From: CAVRXQ01 sp963725215
GTDB lineage: Bacteria; Actinomycetota; Acidimicrobiia; Acidimicrobiales; Bog-793
DNA length: 64,000 nucleotides
Assembly (NCBI GenBank): GCA_963725215.1
Contig: CAVRXQ010000001.1
Location: 310,001 to 374,000, forward strand
Reading direction: 5' to 3'
The position numbers and the translations under genes were made by a program. Below, piece after piece: positions 35,409 through 48,090 of this stretch. The notes under the pieces were generated by a model, which had not been told where the DNA came from, did not search any database, and was given only the letters and a program-made list of their open reading frames with translations. Position 1 is the stretch's first letter. Each line of letters starts with the position of its first letter.

Positions 35409-35975
35409 ATGGGATCCGCCAAAAGAGCGAAGCTGCGCGGCGCTGGGGTCGGGCTGGTGCTCGCCGTCGTGACAGTGCTGTTTGCCGCCTGCGGAAACGG
35501 TTCAGCGTCACCGGGAATCGCGAGCGTCGGATCGTCGACGACGACCACCTCTCCGGGAACGGAGCCACCAATCACCGCCAGTCCCACGGACTTCGCGAAA
35601 GACGTGGCATACACGCAGTGCGTGCGCTTCCAGGGCGTGCCGAACTTTCCCGACCCGAACAGCCAAGGGGACTTCCTCTTTGGTGGACCGAACGGAGTCA
35701 ATCCCAACTCGTGGCGGTTCATCTCCGCGAACAAGATTTGTGAACACCTAGAACCAAACGGCGGTCAGCAGACCGCGGCGGAGACAACTGACGCCATCGC
35801 CATCGCGTTGAAGATCGCGACGTGCATGCACTCGCACGGCGTCCCTAAGTTCCCCGACCCGACGAGCCAGGGGAACATACAGATCAGGGGGCAAATCGAC
35901 CCGAACTCGCCACGGTTCCGAGTGGCGATGACGGCCTGCCAGACGCTCTTCAATGAATACGGAGCGATTCCGTAG
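35409..35975 (+). CDS. Putative lipoprotein with two copies of a GVPxFPDPxSQG module
   Basis: A 188-residue exported protein. The ATG at 35409 gives a lipoprotein signal peptide: basic MGSAKRAKLRG, hydrophobic core and a LFAAC lipobox with Cys26. A Ser/Thr/Pro linker follows, then two repeats of about 60 residues: CVRFQGVPNFPDPNSQG with a later NPNSWRF and C, and CMHSHGVPKFPDPTSQG with a later DPNSPRF and C. Each copy has two cysteines. The sequence is of a type seen in actinobacterial secreted proteins of unknown function. There is no enzyme motif. The 266 bases upstream hold nothing I recognise. Confidence 0.8.
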   Translation: MGSAKRAKLRGAGVGLVLAVVTVLFAACGNGSASPGIASVGSSTTTTSPGTEPPITASPTDFAKDVAYTQCVRFQGVPNFPDPNSQGDFLFGGPNGVNPNSWRFISANKICEHLEPNGGQQTAAETTDAIAIALKIATCMHSHGVPKFPDPTSQGNIQIRGQIDPNSPRFRVAMTACQTLFNEYGAIP

Positions 35976-36169
35976 TCGCGGGCGCGGCCCTTAACGCGCG
36001 CCAGCTCGTGAAGCGCGAGTGTCACCTTCCACCGGCTCGGCGCCACACTCCGGCACATGATGGATACCCGACGGCGCTACGTCGAGCGCGCGGACTGGGG
36101 CGACCCTGGAAGATGACCAAGGCAGAGAGCGCATACTCCGCGCTCAGTACCTCCTACCCGCGCCGCCTC

Positions 36170-36913
36170 TTAGTCGAGGTTCGCGCCGTGGCGACGAACC
36201 TGGTCGACAACGGCGTAGTACTGGTCGATCGACTCTCCCGCATCTCCCCAGAATCCCTCGCAGATGTCATACGACATCTGACCCAACTCGACGTAGTGAT
36301 TGTTGACGTCGGTGATCTCGAGCTCTCCCCGCGCTGAGGGTTCGAGGTTCGAGACGACGGTGAACACCGTCGGCTCGTAGCAGTAGACCCCCGTCACGCA
36401 GTACGAGCTCGGCGGGGTCTCCGGCTTTTCGACGATGCGGACGACCTTGCCAGACTGGTCGAGCTCTGGAACCCCGAGGTGCTGCAAGTGCTCGGGCTCT
36501 TCGACGTGTGAGAGCAGGATGCGCGCCCCTTTGTCCTGCTCCTCGAATCGTTCGACGATGGGGCGGATCGTCCGTCCGAAGATGTTGTCGGCGAGCATCA
36601 CGAGGACTCGGTCCTCTCCGACGAAGCGCTCGGCGAGGCCAAGCGCCTGGGCGATCCCTCCCGGTTTGTCCTGATACGCGTAGTTGAGCCTGCGCACCCC
36701 GAACTTCTCTCCGTTCGACAGCAGCCGGAGGAACTCGCCGGCGTGCGTGCCGCCGGTCACGACCATGATCTCGTCGATGCCCGCTTTTACCAGGGCCTCG
36801 ACCGCGTACGAGATCATCGGCCGGTCGTAGAGCGGCAACAGGTGCTTGTTCGTGATCTGGGTGAGCGGAGACAGCCGGCTTCCGGTGCCTCCCGCGAGCA
36901 ATACGCCTTTCAC
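36170..36913 (-). CDS. rmlA: Glucose-1-phosphate thymidylyltransferase-like NDP-sugar pyrophosphorylase
   Basis: A 247-residue nucleotidyltransferase. The GTG at 36913 follows an AGAGG site and places the signature LLAGGTGSRLSPLT at residues 4-17, with KHLLPLYDRPMI after it; VLVMLADNIFG near 100 carries the metal-binding Asp and GFWGDAGE near the C-terminus is typical of the family. It is about 40 residues shorter than E. coli RmlA, like other short Glc-1-P nucleotidyltransferases. It would make dTDP-glucose or a related NDP-sugar for cell-surface glycans. No other rml genes are nearby. Confidence 0.85.
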   Translation of the reverse strand: MKGVLLAGGTGSRLSPLTQITNKHLLPLYDRPMISYAVEALVKAGIDEIMVVTGGTHAGEFLRLLSNGEKFGVRRLNYAYQDKPGGIAQALGLAERFVGEDRVLVMLADNIFGRTIRPIVERFEEQDKGARILLSHVEEPEHLQHLGVPELDQSGKVVRIVEKPETPPSSYCVTGVYCYEPTVFTVVSNLEPSARGELEITDVNNHYVELGQMSYDICEGFWGDAGESIDQYYAVVDQVRRHGANLD

Positions 36914-37058
36914 CTGGGACCTCTTGGAGCTCTCGTCGGCGGACGAGCGTAGTTGGACACCGGTCGGAACCAAGTGGCGGCCTTCCTCGCTGGAACCCTC
37001 GGCTCGCGAAGCGATCGCTCCGAAGCCCACGCGTTCGTCCTCATCTCGTCTGGGGCGG

Positions 37059-37598
37059 TCACTCCCCGGTCAGCCCGTCCACAGACTCGCGAATTAAATC
37101 CGCGTGTCCGTTATGGCGCGCGTATTCCTCGATCATGTGGCAGACGATCCAACGCAGGCTCGGAGTCCTACCGTCGGGCCAGACCCGCGCGGAGAGCTGA
37201 TCCAAATCGCCGTTCTCGAGCGCCTCGGAAAGTGCGGAGCGAGCACGATCCACAGCCGCGCGCCATAACTCGAACAGCTCGTCGGGCGTGTCCTCGGCGG
37301 CCGTGCGCCACTCCCAATTCGGATCGCTCTCGAAGTCCACGCCTTCGAACGGGGCGAAAGGCGCGCGATCGAAGAACCACTCGGAGAACCACCCGTCCTC
37401 GACGACGGCCAAGTGCTTCAGCATTCCGCCGAGGGTCATCGTCGACGCGCCGACTTTGGCTTGCAATCCCTTTGCGTCTAGGCCACCGGACTTCCATGCG
37501 AACGTCGCCCGCTGGTAGTCGAGGAACCCGAGGAGTGTCTCGATCTCGTTGCCAACTAAAGGGGGCTCGGGCCGCCCGTGCTCGTCGATGTCTGCCAC
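37059..37598 (-). CDS. DinB-fold (DUF664) protein, putative thiol-dependent enzyme
   Basis: A 179-residue four-helix-bundle protein of the DinB/DUF664 group. The three metal-ligand histidines are plausibly in GGMLKHLAVVE (His ~61), RWIVCHMIEEYARHNGHADL (His ~153 and His ~161-164). Mycobacterial relatives use mycothiol or bacillithiol. The neighbouring palindromes at 37633-37669, just upstream of its ATG, may be its operator. Confidence 0.85.
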   Translation of the reverse strand: MADIDEHGRPEPPLVGNEIETLLGFLDYQRATFAWKSGGLDAKGLQAKVGASTMTLGGMLKHLAVVEDGWFSEWFFDRAPFAPFEGVDFESDPNWEWRTAAEDTPDELFELWRAAVDRARSALSEALENGDLDQLSARVWPDGRTPSLRWIVCHMIEEYARHNGHADLIRESVDGLTGE

Positions 37599-37632
37599 TC
37601 AGGCGACTCTACCGATGCGCCAACGCGCGAGG

Positions 37633-37669
37633 AAAACGTTTTGAATTCCTTTCGCAATGGATTGCGAAA
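37633..37669. promoter_or_regulatory. Two palindromes upstream of the DinB-fold gene, candidate operator
   Basis: AAAACGTTTT (37633-37642) is a perfect 10-base palindrome. TTTCGCAAT (37650-37658), GG, ATTGCGAAA (37661-37669) is a perfect 20-base inverted repeat. Both lie in a locally AT-rich patch 35-71 bases upstream of the start codon at 37598 (minus strand) and after the end of the serine hydrolase gene. No T-run follows on either strand, so a regulator-binding site is more likely than a terminator. Confidence 0.45.
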
Positions 37670-37734
37670 ATCATCGACAGCCGTTCGGACACGAAGGAGC
37701 CGCTCGCGCTAGGACACGCTCATCCGCGAGGCGC

Positions 37735-38550
37735 TCAGCCGGTCGCGATGTCGCTCAGCACTTGATCGGAGAGTCGGGGCCACGCGTCGATAGCCCAATC
37801 GCCGAAGTCACGATTCGTGAGCAATACGAATGCGGCGCGGACGTCGGGATCCACCCAGAGGAACGTCCCCGATTGCCCGAAGTGTCCGTATGTTGCAGCG
37901 GAATTTGACGCCCCGGTCCAGTGCGGCGACTTCGCGTCTCGGATCTCGAAACCGAGTCCCCAGTCGCATGGGTCTTGGCGACCGAACCCGGGCAGCACGC
38001 CCGCGAGACCTGGGAACGCCACCCGTGTTGCGAAGCTGAGCGTCGATCGCGAGATCAGCCGAGGCGCGATGAGCTCGCGCGCGAAAAGCGCGCAGTCTTC
38101 GATCGTCGTCATCGCGCCCGAGGCTGGCGAGCCTTCCAAGTCCGCGTCCGACATCCCGATCGGCTGGAAGATGCCCGAGGACAGGTACTCCTCGATCGAC
38201 AGATCTGAGGCTTGTTCGATCACCTCGGCGAGGACTTCGAATCCTGCGTTCGAGTAGATCCGCCTCGTTCCGGGCGCCGCGATCGCCCGCGGTTCGTCGG
38301 GCGCGAGCCCTGATGAATGCGCGAGGAGATGGGCAACGGTCGAGCCCGGCGGCCCGGCGGGATCGTTCAGCGCCAGGGTGTGCTCCTCGTAGGCGATCAA
38401 CGCGGCGTACGCGACGAACAGCTTCGTCACCGAGGCGAGGGCGAAGCGATGTTCGAGGTCTCCGGCGAGCTCCACCCGACCGGACGCTGTCACGATGGCG
38501 GCTGCTGCTCGCTCGGCGCCGAGTCCCTCGATCGCGTCGAGCGCCGTCAT
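37735..38550 (-). CDS. Serine beta-lactamase/DD-peptidase-fold hydrolase
   Basis: A 271-residue class C beta-lactamase-like protein. The SxxK nucleophile is SVTK near residue 40, the YSN motif (YSNAGFEVLAEV) is near residue 99, and HFGQSGTFLWVDP near 223 replaces the KTG box with an HxG-type motif. No signal peptide is visible, so it is probably cytoplasmic and may act as an esterase or peptidase. The gene ends next to ftsX on the same strand (27 bases from the ftsX stop). Confidence 0.88.
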   Translation of the reverse strand: MTALDAIEGLGAERAAAAIVTASGRVELAGDLEHRFALASVTKLFVAYAALIAYEEHTLALNDPAGPPGSTVAHLLAHSSGLAPDEPRAIAAPGTRRIYSNAGFEVLAEVIEQASDLSIEEYLSSGIFQPIGMSDADLEGSPASGAMTTIEDCALFARELIAPRLISRSTLSFATRVAFPGLAGVLPGFGRQDPCDWGLGFEIRDAKSPHWTGASNSAATYGHFGQSGTFLWVDPDVRAAFVLLTNRDFGDWAIDAWPRLSDQVLSDIATG

Positions 38551-38577
38551 TTCACGCGCCTTGGCGCGCGGTGCCGA

Positions 38578-39483
38578 TCAGACTTCGAGAAAGCGGCGGA
38601 TCGCGACAAAAGAGCCGGCGACGCCGACCGCGATCCCGATGAGCACCACGACGATCTCGGTGAATAACAGGTCTCGGGAAGAAAGCACCGTCGACGAGAG
38701 CACCGTCACTTTGTAGTGCGCGACGAGGTAGCGAACCCCGATGTTCGCCAAGAGGACGACGAACACAGCGACGACGGCACCGAGAAGACCCTGGACAAAG
38801 CCCTCGAGCATGAACGGAATCCTGATGAACCAGTTCGTCGCACCGACGAGCTTCATCACGCTCACCTCGCGGCGTCTTGCGAAGATCGCCATCCGGATCG
38901 CGTTGAGGATCAGGACGAGGGACGAGACCAAGAGGACGATCGCGATCGCGATCAGGATGTCCTGAAGCACGCTTGTCACGCGCTGCATGATGTGAATCGA
39001 CTGCCCTGGGAAGACCGCGTGAAACACCCCCGGGATGACGGGTTGACCGTTCTTCTTGGTGAATAATGCCGCGACAGTCGGAGCTGCAGACGGGTTCTTG
39101 AGCTGACAACGAAAGACCGCCGGCGTCGTCGCCGGCGTCAACGCGGCGAAAGCCGTCGGGGTCGAGGCGAGGATCTTCTTCGCATACTTGTACGACTGCT
39201 GGTGATTCAAATAGGTGAATCTCGTGATCTGCGGGGTCTCGTGGATCAGCTGGCGGACGCTCGCCACTTGCGCCTGTGTAGCGCCTGGGTCCATGAAGAT
39301 CTGCAGGCTCACGTTGTTCGACCACTCGCCGATCTGACGGGCGACCGCCTGTCGCAGCAACAGCGCCGTCCCGACGAGGGAGAGCGAGACTGCGACGGTC
39401 AGCACGGCGGCGAGTGCCATCACGCGGTTGCGCCACAGGTTCTGGGCGGTCTCTTTTGCCACGTAGTCGAACGAGATCGGCAC
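38578..39483 (-). CDS. ftsX: Cell division ABC permease FtsX
   Basis: A 301-residue protein with the FtsX layout: a cytoplasmic N-terminus with ETAQNLWRNRVMALAAVLTV leading into TM1 (about 20-45), an extracellular domain to about residue 185, and three C-terminal TM segments. With FtsE it activates peptidoglycan hydrolases (RipC-type in actinobacteria) at the septum. The ATG lies 2 bases after the ftsE stop. Confidence 0.96.
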   Translation of the reverse strand: MPISFDYVAKETAQNLWRNRVMALAAVLTVAVSLSLVGTALLLRQAVARQIGEWSNNVSLQIFMDPGATQAQVASVRQLIHETPQITRFTYLNHQQSYKYAKKILASTPTAFAALTPATTPAVFRCQLKNPSAAPTVAALFTKKNGQPVIPGVFHAVFPGQSIHIMQRVTSVLQDILIAIAIVLLVSSLVLILNAIRMAIFARRREVSVMKLVGATNWFIRIPFMLEGFVQGLLGAVVAVFVVLLANIGVRYLVAHYKVTVLSSTVLSSRDLLFTEIVVVLIGIAVGVAGSFVAIRRFLEV

Positions 39484-39485
39484 GC

Positions 39486-40298
39486 CTATCTCCCCCGGCG
39501 GGCGCGGCCGGCGGAACGAGCCGCGGCGAAGGCATCCTCGTCGTCAGCGTCGAAGGCGTTTTCCCCGAAGACCGAGATCGCCGGGATCCGTTGCGTCGCC
39601 CCGGTCAGCAACTCGCCGACGGCGGAGTAGACGCCACGGGACTGGTCGCGCACCATGCTGCCGTGTTCGAGCTCGACGACGCGGCGCCGCATCGAGTTCA
39701 CGATCGTCACGTCGTGGGTCGCCATGACGACAGTCGTCCCAGTCTTGTTGATGCGATCGAGCAGCTTCATGATGCCTTGGCTCGTCGCGGGATCGAGGTT
39801 GCCGGTCGGCTCGTCGGCCAACAACACGAGCGGCCGGTTGACGAACGCCCGGGCGATGGCGACGCGCTGTTGCTCGCCGCCCGAAAGCTCATCGGGCATT
39901 CGCTTGCCCTTCTCGCCGAGACCGACGAGTTCGAGCACCGTTCCGACTTGCGAACGGATCACCGACTTGGTGCGTCCGATGACTTCCAGCGCGAACGCGA
40001 CGTTCTCGAAGACGGTCTTCGTTGGCAACAACCGGAAGTCTTGGAAGACACAGCCCAAGTTGCGACGCAGATACGGAACCCGCCATTGCGAGAGCTCACC
40101 GATCTCTCGCCCCGCAACCCAGATCTTTCCGCCGTCGGGAACCTCTTCTCGGAGCAACAGCCTGAGGAATGTCGTCTTTCCGGATCCCGAAGGTCCGACG
40201 AGGAAGACGAACTCCCCTTTGTCGATGTCGAGAGAGATGTCACGTAACACGACGGCGTCCGATTTGTAGGCCTTCGTGACATTCTCGAAACGGATCAT
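39486..40298 (-). CDS. ftsE: Cell division ATP-binding protein FtsE
   Basis: A 270-residue ABC ATPase. Walker A GPSGSGKTT is at residues 35-43, the signature LSGGEQQR near 138, Walker B VLLADEPT near 158 and the H-loop near 191. The C-terminal ~45 residues, rich in Arg and acidic stretches, extend beyond E. coli FtsE, as is common in actinobacteria. It pairs with FtsX. The 233 bases between it and prfB hold no other gene I can support. Confidence 0.96.
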   Translation of the reverse strand: MIRFENVTKAYKSDAVVLRDISLDIDKGEFVFLVGPSGSGKTTFLRLLLREEVPDGGKIWVAGREIGELSQWRVPYLRRNLGCVFQDFRLLPTKTVFENVAFALEVIGRTKSVIRSQVGTVLELVGLGEKGKRMPDELSGGEQQRVAIARAFVNRPLVLLADEPTGNLDPATSQGIMKLLDRINKTGTTVVMATHDVTIVNSMRRRVVELEHGSMVRDQSRGVYSAVGELLTGATQRIPAISVFGENAFDADDEDAFAAARSAGRARRGR

Positions 40299-40531
40299 CA
40301 GCGACTAACCCCTGGTCGTATTCGTTGGTCCGTTTCGAACACCTGGGATCTATTCATCCCGCGGCTCCGTCTCCGGCCGTTTGTCCCACCGTTACCAGAA
40401 AGCTTCGTCGTTCCGGCGCGTAAACGCCGCACATCAATTTGCTTCCGGCCTGCAGCGATCGGCGCAAGGTTACCAGTGAAGCCCCTCCCACTTGTTGCAA
40501 TTCGATGTCGCCTAGAAAAGTCGCGGCCCGA

Positions 40532-41698
40532 CTACTCTCCGTGATTCGCTCGGAGCCAGCGCAAATATGCATACATGAACTCGTCGAGATCTCCGTCGAG
40601 CACCGCGTCGACGTTACCCGTCTCGTACTCGGTACGCAGGTCTTTCACGAGTTGATAGGGGGCAAGCACGTACGAACGGATTTGGTTGCCCCATTCGATG
40701 TTTGTCTGCGGACCAGATAGTGCCAGTAGTTCTGCGCGCCGTTCCTCGCGCTGGAGCGCCGCGAGCTTCGCTCCGAGGATCTGGAGAGCCTTGGCGCGGT
40801 TTTGGTGTTGGCTTCGTTCGTTCTGCACCGCGACGACGATGCCGGTCGGAAGGTGGGTGATGCGCACCGCGGAGTCGGTGACGTTGACATGTTGGCCACC
40901 CGCACCCGACGATCGGTACGTATCGATGCGCAGGTCCTTCTCGTCGATCGTCACTTCGTCCGAGACGTCGTCGAGAAAAGGTATCGCCTCGAACGACGCG
41001 AAGCTCGTTTGGCGACGATGTTGTGAATCGAACGGTGACATGCGAACGAGACGGTGCACCCCGCGCTCGGCGGTCAGCAGCCCGTATGCGTGACGCCCAC
41101 GAACGATGAACGTTGCGGACAAGATCCCCGCTTCTTGACCCTCGGTCACTTCATCGATCTCGGTCGAGAATCCGTGTCGCTCCGCCCATCGCTGGTACAT
41201 CCGCAGCATCATCTCGGCCCAGTCCTGCGCGTCGGTGCCGCCGGCGCCGGCGTGGATCTCGCAGACCGCGTCTCGCTCGTCGTGTTCGCCGGAGAAGAGG
41301 CTTCGAAGCTCGAGGTCCTGCAGTTCGCGCTCGATCTCCTTGATCGACGTCGAAAGGTCCGCCGCGACCGACGACAGCGCGTCGTCGCCTTCTTGTGACG
41401 CGATCTCGTAGAGACCGGACGCCTCCTCGAGGCGCGACGCGAGCGAATCGAACGAGTCGACGTCGGAGCGCACGCGCCCGAAGGTGGTCGTCACCTCGCG
41501 GGCGTGGTCTGGATCCGACCAGAGATCCGGCGACTCCACCTGCTTTGAGAGATCCTCGAGTTCGCTTCGCAGCTCCTCGTATCGGAGGTACGCGCGCGCC
41601 GCGTCGAGACGGGTCTTCAGCTGGGCGAGATCGTCTTCGAAGCGCGGGCCTTCTGTCGGAAAGACGCGGCGCGACGAAGCCTCAGGCGTTTCGCTCAA
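40532..41698 (-). CDS. prfB: Peptide chain release factor 2
   Basis: A 388-residue class I release factor. The stop-recognition tripeptide SPF is in RMSPFDSQHR near residue 217, and the peptidyl-transferase GGQ is in SGAGGQHVN near 256. The N-terminal coiled region (about 20-110) is intact in one frame, so there is no programmed +1 frameshift as in E. coli. The start is a TTG (41698) 6 bases after the secA stop, implying coupling. The secA-prfB-ftsE-ftsX order is typical of actinobacteria. Confidence 0.96.
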   Translation of the reverse strand: MSETPEASSRRVFPTEGPRFEDDLAQLKTRLDAARAYLRYEELRSELEDLSKQVESPDLWSDPDHAREVTTTFGRVRSDVDSFDSLASRLEEASGLYEIASQEGDDALSSVAADLSTSIKEIERELQDLELRSLFSGEHDERDAVCEIHAGAGGTDAQDWAEMMLRMYQRWAERHGFSTEIDEVTEGQEAGILSATFIVRGRHAYGLLTAERGVHRLVRMSPFDSQHRRQTSFASFEAIPFLDDVSDEVTIDEKDLRIDTYRSSGAGGQHVNVTDSAVRITHLPTGIVVAVQNERSQHQNRAKALQILGAKLAALQREERRAELLALSGPQTNIEWGNQIRSYVLAPYQLVKDLRTEYETGNVDAVLDGDLDEFMYAYLRWLRANHGE

Positions 41699-41704
41699 GA
41701 CAAG

Positions 41705-44413
<2,709 letters not shown>

Positions 44414-44653
44414 GACAAGCGAGTCTACGAGGGGCTGGGGGCCGGACTGGTCCTCGCACGGTCGGGACAGGAGGCTTGCGTCGGCCTCGAAGCCCCGCTG
44501 CGAGACGGCGTCCAGGGGCTTTGCAGCCCAAGCGACGACGCGGCAATGACCCGCTCGTGATCGACGCCACTCTCTTGGAGACCTTGATCGTTCTTCGCTA
44601 AAGACCGCCATGGCCCGATCTCTTCGCGGAGCCGAGTCCTAGGATCGCTCGCC

Positions 44654-45082
44654 ATGTCCCCCCGCCAAGCGCTCTGGGAACAGGTCGACCCGACTCCACC
44701 CCATTTCTGGCTCACGCTCGGGTATCGCGGTCTCGAATCGAACACCGAGCGCACCGTCATCGAATGGGACGCCAGCGCGGACTTCTCTTTCGACGCCGGG
44801 GCCGAAGGACGCATCATCCACGGAGGGCTCGTCGCGTCCCTCCTCGACACCGCGATGGGCGCCGCGTGTTTCAAGGCGCTCGAGGACAACGAACGATTCC
44901 TCACAGCAGACCTGCGGACCGAGTTCTACCGACCGGCGCGCCCTGGGACCCTGCGGGCCGTCGCGCGCGTCGTCCGACGCACACGCGGTGTCGCGTTCTG
45001 CACAGCCGACCTCACCGACTCAGGAGAAAGGCTCATCGCGAGCGCTCGCTGCACACAGATCCTGCGCTCCGAGGGCGCCTGA
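44654..45082 (+). CDS. PaaI-type hotdog thioesterase
   Basis: A 142-residue hotdog-fold acyl-CoA thioesterase family protein. The diagnostic IIHGGLVASLLDTAMG block (about 54-69) holds the HGG motif and the catalytic Asp region, followed by TADLRTEFYRPARPG. Substrate unknown; it is alone on the plus strand between secA and the ABC permease gene. Confidence 0.88.
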   Translation: MSPRQALWEQVDPTPPHFWLTLGYRGLESNTERTVIEWDASADFSFDAGAEGRIIHGGLVASLLDTAMGAACFKALEDNERFLTADLRTEFYRPARPGTLRAVARVVRRTRGVAFCTADLTDSGERLIASARCTQILRSEGA

Positions 45083-45104
45083 GGACGAGTCGGCCGCTCG
45101 GGAA

Positions 45105-47659
45105 TCACTCTGCCCTGAGCACGATGGCCGTCGGTGTGCGCGCCGCGTTTCGTCCCGGCAGCGCCGCAACGAGGTTAGCGAAGACGACCGCCCCGACCCC
45201 GACGAGGACGACCGACACGACTGGGACGGTCGGATGTGGGACCGCGGCGATACTCCGGGCGAACACCGTCCAGAGCTGGCGTCCGACGACGATGCCGAGG
45301 GGCACACCCACGACGACGCCGACGAAGGCAACGACTGTCGACTGGCACAAGACCGCGCCGGCAAGCTGGCGGGGCGTGCAGCCGAGCACCTTCAAGAGCG
45401 CGAGGTCGCGTCGACGGCGGCGGACCGACATCACCAACGAAAACGCCAACGCGACGACGGCGCCGAGGGCGAGGCCGATGGCGAGGAGCTCCGGGGCCGA
45501 GCCGATGGTGCGGTAGTTGACGATCTGCGCCGGGCGCTGGACGCCGAGGACGTCGACGGTGTTGCCGACGGCCGAGTGGTCGGCGGCGAAGATCCGGTTG
45601 AGCTTGCGCGTGACGAGTTCGAGGTTGGCTCGACCGGAGCCTGGTGAAACGCCATCTCGCATCCGCACGAACGCGAGCTCCGGGCCGTTCAGGTTCGGAT
45701 CGGAGCTCCCCAATGACCCGACGAAGCGCGAGGGAGCGCGCCGTAGGGAAAGAGCGCGCCGACCCCCATCGAGGTGTGGTCGGCGACGGTGCTTTCGAAG
45801 CCAACGGCCGGGAACGTCGCGGTGCCGACGACTTTGAGACGGGTCGGCGGGACGTAGAACCGTCCGTCCTTCGGGGTCAGGTAGCTCAACGTGACGAAGT
45901 CGCCGACGCGCTTTCCAAGCGCCGCCAAGGTCGCTTCGCCGAGCACGATCTCGTGCGTCGTCTCAAGTCCATGGCCCGACAAGATTGGCGGTGCGACGCG
46001 CGGATCGATCGTCGTGATCAGCGCAGGGACGTTCAGACCGTCGATCGACACGTTGTTGTACGCGTACCCGCTCCACGCCGCGACATCAGGATCGTGGTCG
46101 AGCAGGGAAGCCGCCTTCATCGGGAGGTTGTTCGTCGGATTGAGTAGGTAGTTCCAGTTCCACCCGTAAAGCGCTGGGTGCGAAACCAACGTCGCGAGCC
46201 CGCTCGCGAACGTCAGGCTCGCGACGACGAGGAGCACCGCAAGGACCGTGCCCGCGAGCACCGAACGGGCCGGGGCGGCTCCACGGTCCCCCCCGGGCTC
46301 CACTGCGAAGCGAACACCGACGACGGCGCTCTGCGGAAGCCCTGCTCTTTCGGCAACGCGGACGACCTTCGAGTCGCGCGCGACCCTCGTCCCGATCCTG
46401 GCGAGTCGGTGAGGCGCGTTTCGGTAGGAGATCGCCGCGACGACGACCCCCAACACGACGACGAGTACCGCGACCCCTGCGCCGAGCACGGTCCAGTCGA
46501 AGGAGAACCCACGGTCGGGGTACACGGCCCGGACCGGCCCGAGCGGTGCGAGGGGCGAAAGCGCGACGGCGAGGCCGAACGCGACGACGGCGCCCGCGAC
46601 CAGCGCCAGGAGGGCACCGATCAGCCCGCCACCCGCCGCGCCGAATCGGCTTGCCCCGAGCGCGCGCAGGACGCGACGGTCGTCTGTTTCGCTGCGCAAG
46701 AGCCGGGAGATCGACTCGGCTCCAACGACTATGCACACGAGCGCGGCGATCGCTCCGAACCCCCCGAGAGCAACCGACTCTGGCTTTATGGCTAGCTCCA
46801 CCTCGGCAACGGTCCGAGCGGTGGAGTGGAACTGGTAAATGAACCCTTTCGGCACCAACCGGGCGATCGCGCCCTCGACGGCGACGAGGCTTCTTCGGCC
46901 CCCGGCAAGCTGCAGGTCGTAACCGACCGGTTCGCCCTGTGTCGGATCGAGCGCCAGCGCCCTGTCGATGAGCGCGGGTGGCAGGTAGACGATGCCGTAG
47001 GCGCGGTCGATGTCGTCTTGAACTACCTGGTTGTTCAAGTCGACGATCCCGACCAGCCGGGCATCCACCCGAAGACGCGGTCGAATCGCCGGCGTCCCGA
47101 TAAGCGGTGACGCCTTCTGCTTGGAGGTGTAAAAGCCCAAGGGCACGGTATCGCCGACGTGCACCTTGTAGATGCGCGCCGCGGTCGACGTCGTCACGAT
47201 CTCGTCTTCGCGGCGCGGATCGACCATCCGGCCTTCGACCACCGCCAGGCGGTCCTGGGTGAGGAACACGCCATCAGTGCTCCCAACGGGGATGACGTCG
47301 CCTAACGTGCCGAGGCGCGGGGCACCGTTAGGCGCGAGCGGGACGAACGAGGGAGCGACGAGCACGCCGACATGTCGCACGTCGTGCAGGCGGGCGATTT
47401 CCGGCGCGAACGAGGGACCCGGGTTTCCGCCGACCCCGTACACCGTGACGGTGAGGTTCGACGGGTTCGTCGAGGCAAGAAATGTCGGATACGAGGACTG
47501 CGTGAGGCGCGCCGCGATGATCGAGCCCATCGCGATGCCGCCGATCAGTCCGACGAGCACTACGACAACGAGATAATCGCCCCACTTCCGGGAGAACATC
47601 GCGCGGAAATGGAACCAGGACACGCCGAGGGCAGCTCGCTCCGGTCCTCGCCGGTCCAC
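45105..47659 (-). pseudogene. FtsX/MacB-like ABC permease, interrupted by one frameshift
   Basis: A large permease with two FtsX-like cores. The N-terminal TM is near FRAMFSRKWGDYLVVVVL, a periplasmic domain follows, then three TMs (from VALGGFGAIAALVCIVV), a second half with another extracellular domain, and three final TMs in the last ~200 residues. The frame breaks near 45725: GALFPYGALPRA must be joined to FVGSLGSSDPNLNGPEL by adding one base. The start is a GTG at 47659 (after GAGG) or 47623. A 19-residue frame (47721-47662) ends 2 bases before the first and may be a leader, or an N-terminus split off by another indel. No ATPase gene is adjacent. Confidence 0.8.
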
Positions 47660-48090
47660 GTTTAGGGTGCCTCGAGGATTACGGCGAGGAACGCCTCGAT
47701 ACTTCTCCGCTTGGTGAGCATTCAGCTGAGCCCCCGTCGGTCGATGGGCGCTCGCACGTCCTCCAGGACGAGAAGATCGTCGTCGACCAAGAAGACGCCG
47801 ATCGGCCCCGTCGCCGTCGGATCGTTCCATCGCTGCATAGTTCTCACATGAATCTCGGCGCGCGAAAAGGGGGAAGACACCCCGCGAGTCGTGGTGGTAG
47901 ACGCCCCGAGCGACCCTAGGCGTTGGCGCCGCGCCGTATGGACGCTTCTCTGCCGATGTTCGTGCTCCAAGTCACGCAACGTCATCGTCACGTCGCCGCT
48001 TGTGACCACCATTTTTTGTCATAGATCACCGCGTCAAGCCGTCGTATCCTTTGGCGCCATCTCGTGGAGTTCTCGAATGGGGGGAACCAA
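47660..48090. other. 431-base intergenic region, mostly unassigned
   Basis: Lies between the divergent permease and G1-peptidase genes. On the minus strand, bases 47721-47662 encode a possible 19-residue peptide directly before the permease start. On the plus strand an AT-rich patch (ATTTTTTGTCATAGAT, 48011-48026) about 70 bases before the peptidase start could hold its promoter, and GGGGGGAA (48078-48085) is its ribosome-binding site. A 96-codon open frame across the region has no recognisable protein character. Nothing else was seen. Confidence 0.5.

Noticed and set aside
40354..40572. A 72-codon frame between prfB and ftsE
   Set aside because: It overlaps the end of prfB, has no ribosome-binding site and no recognisable protein features.
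40532..41698. Programmed +1 frameshift in prfB
   Set aside because: The N-terminal domain and the rest are in one frame, with no in-frame TGA near codon 25.
47722..48012. A 96-codon minus-strand frame before the ABC permease
   Set aside because: No family motif, biased composition and poor start context. Treated as intergenic.
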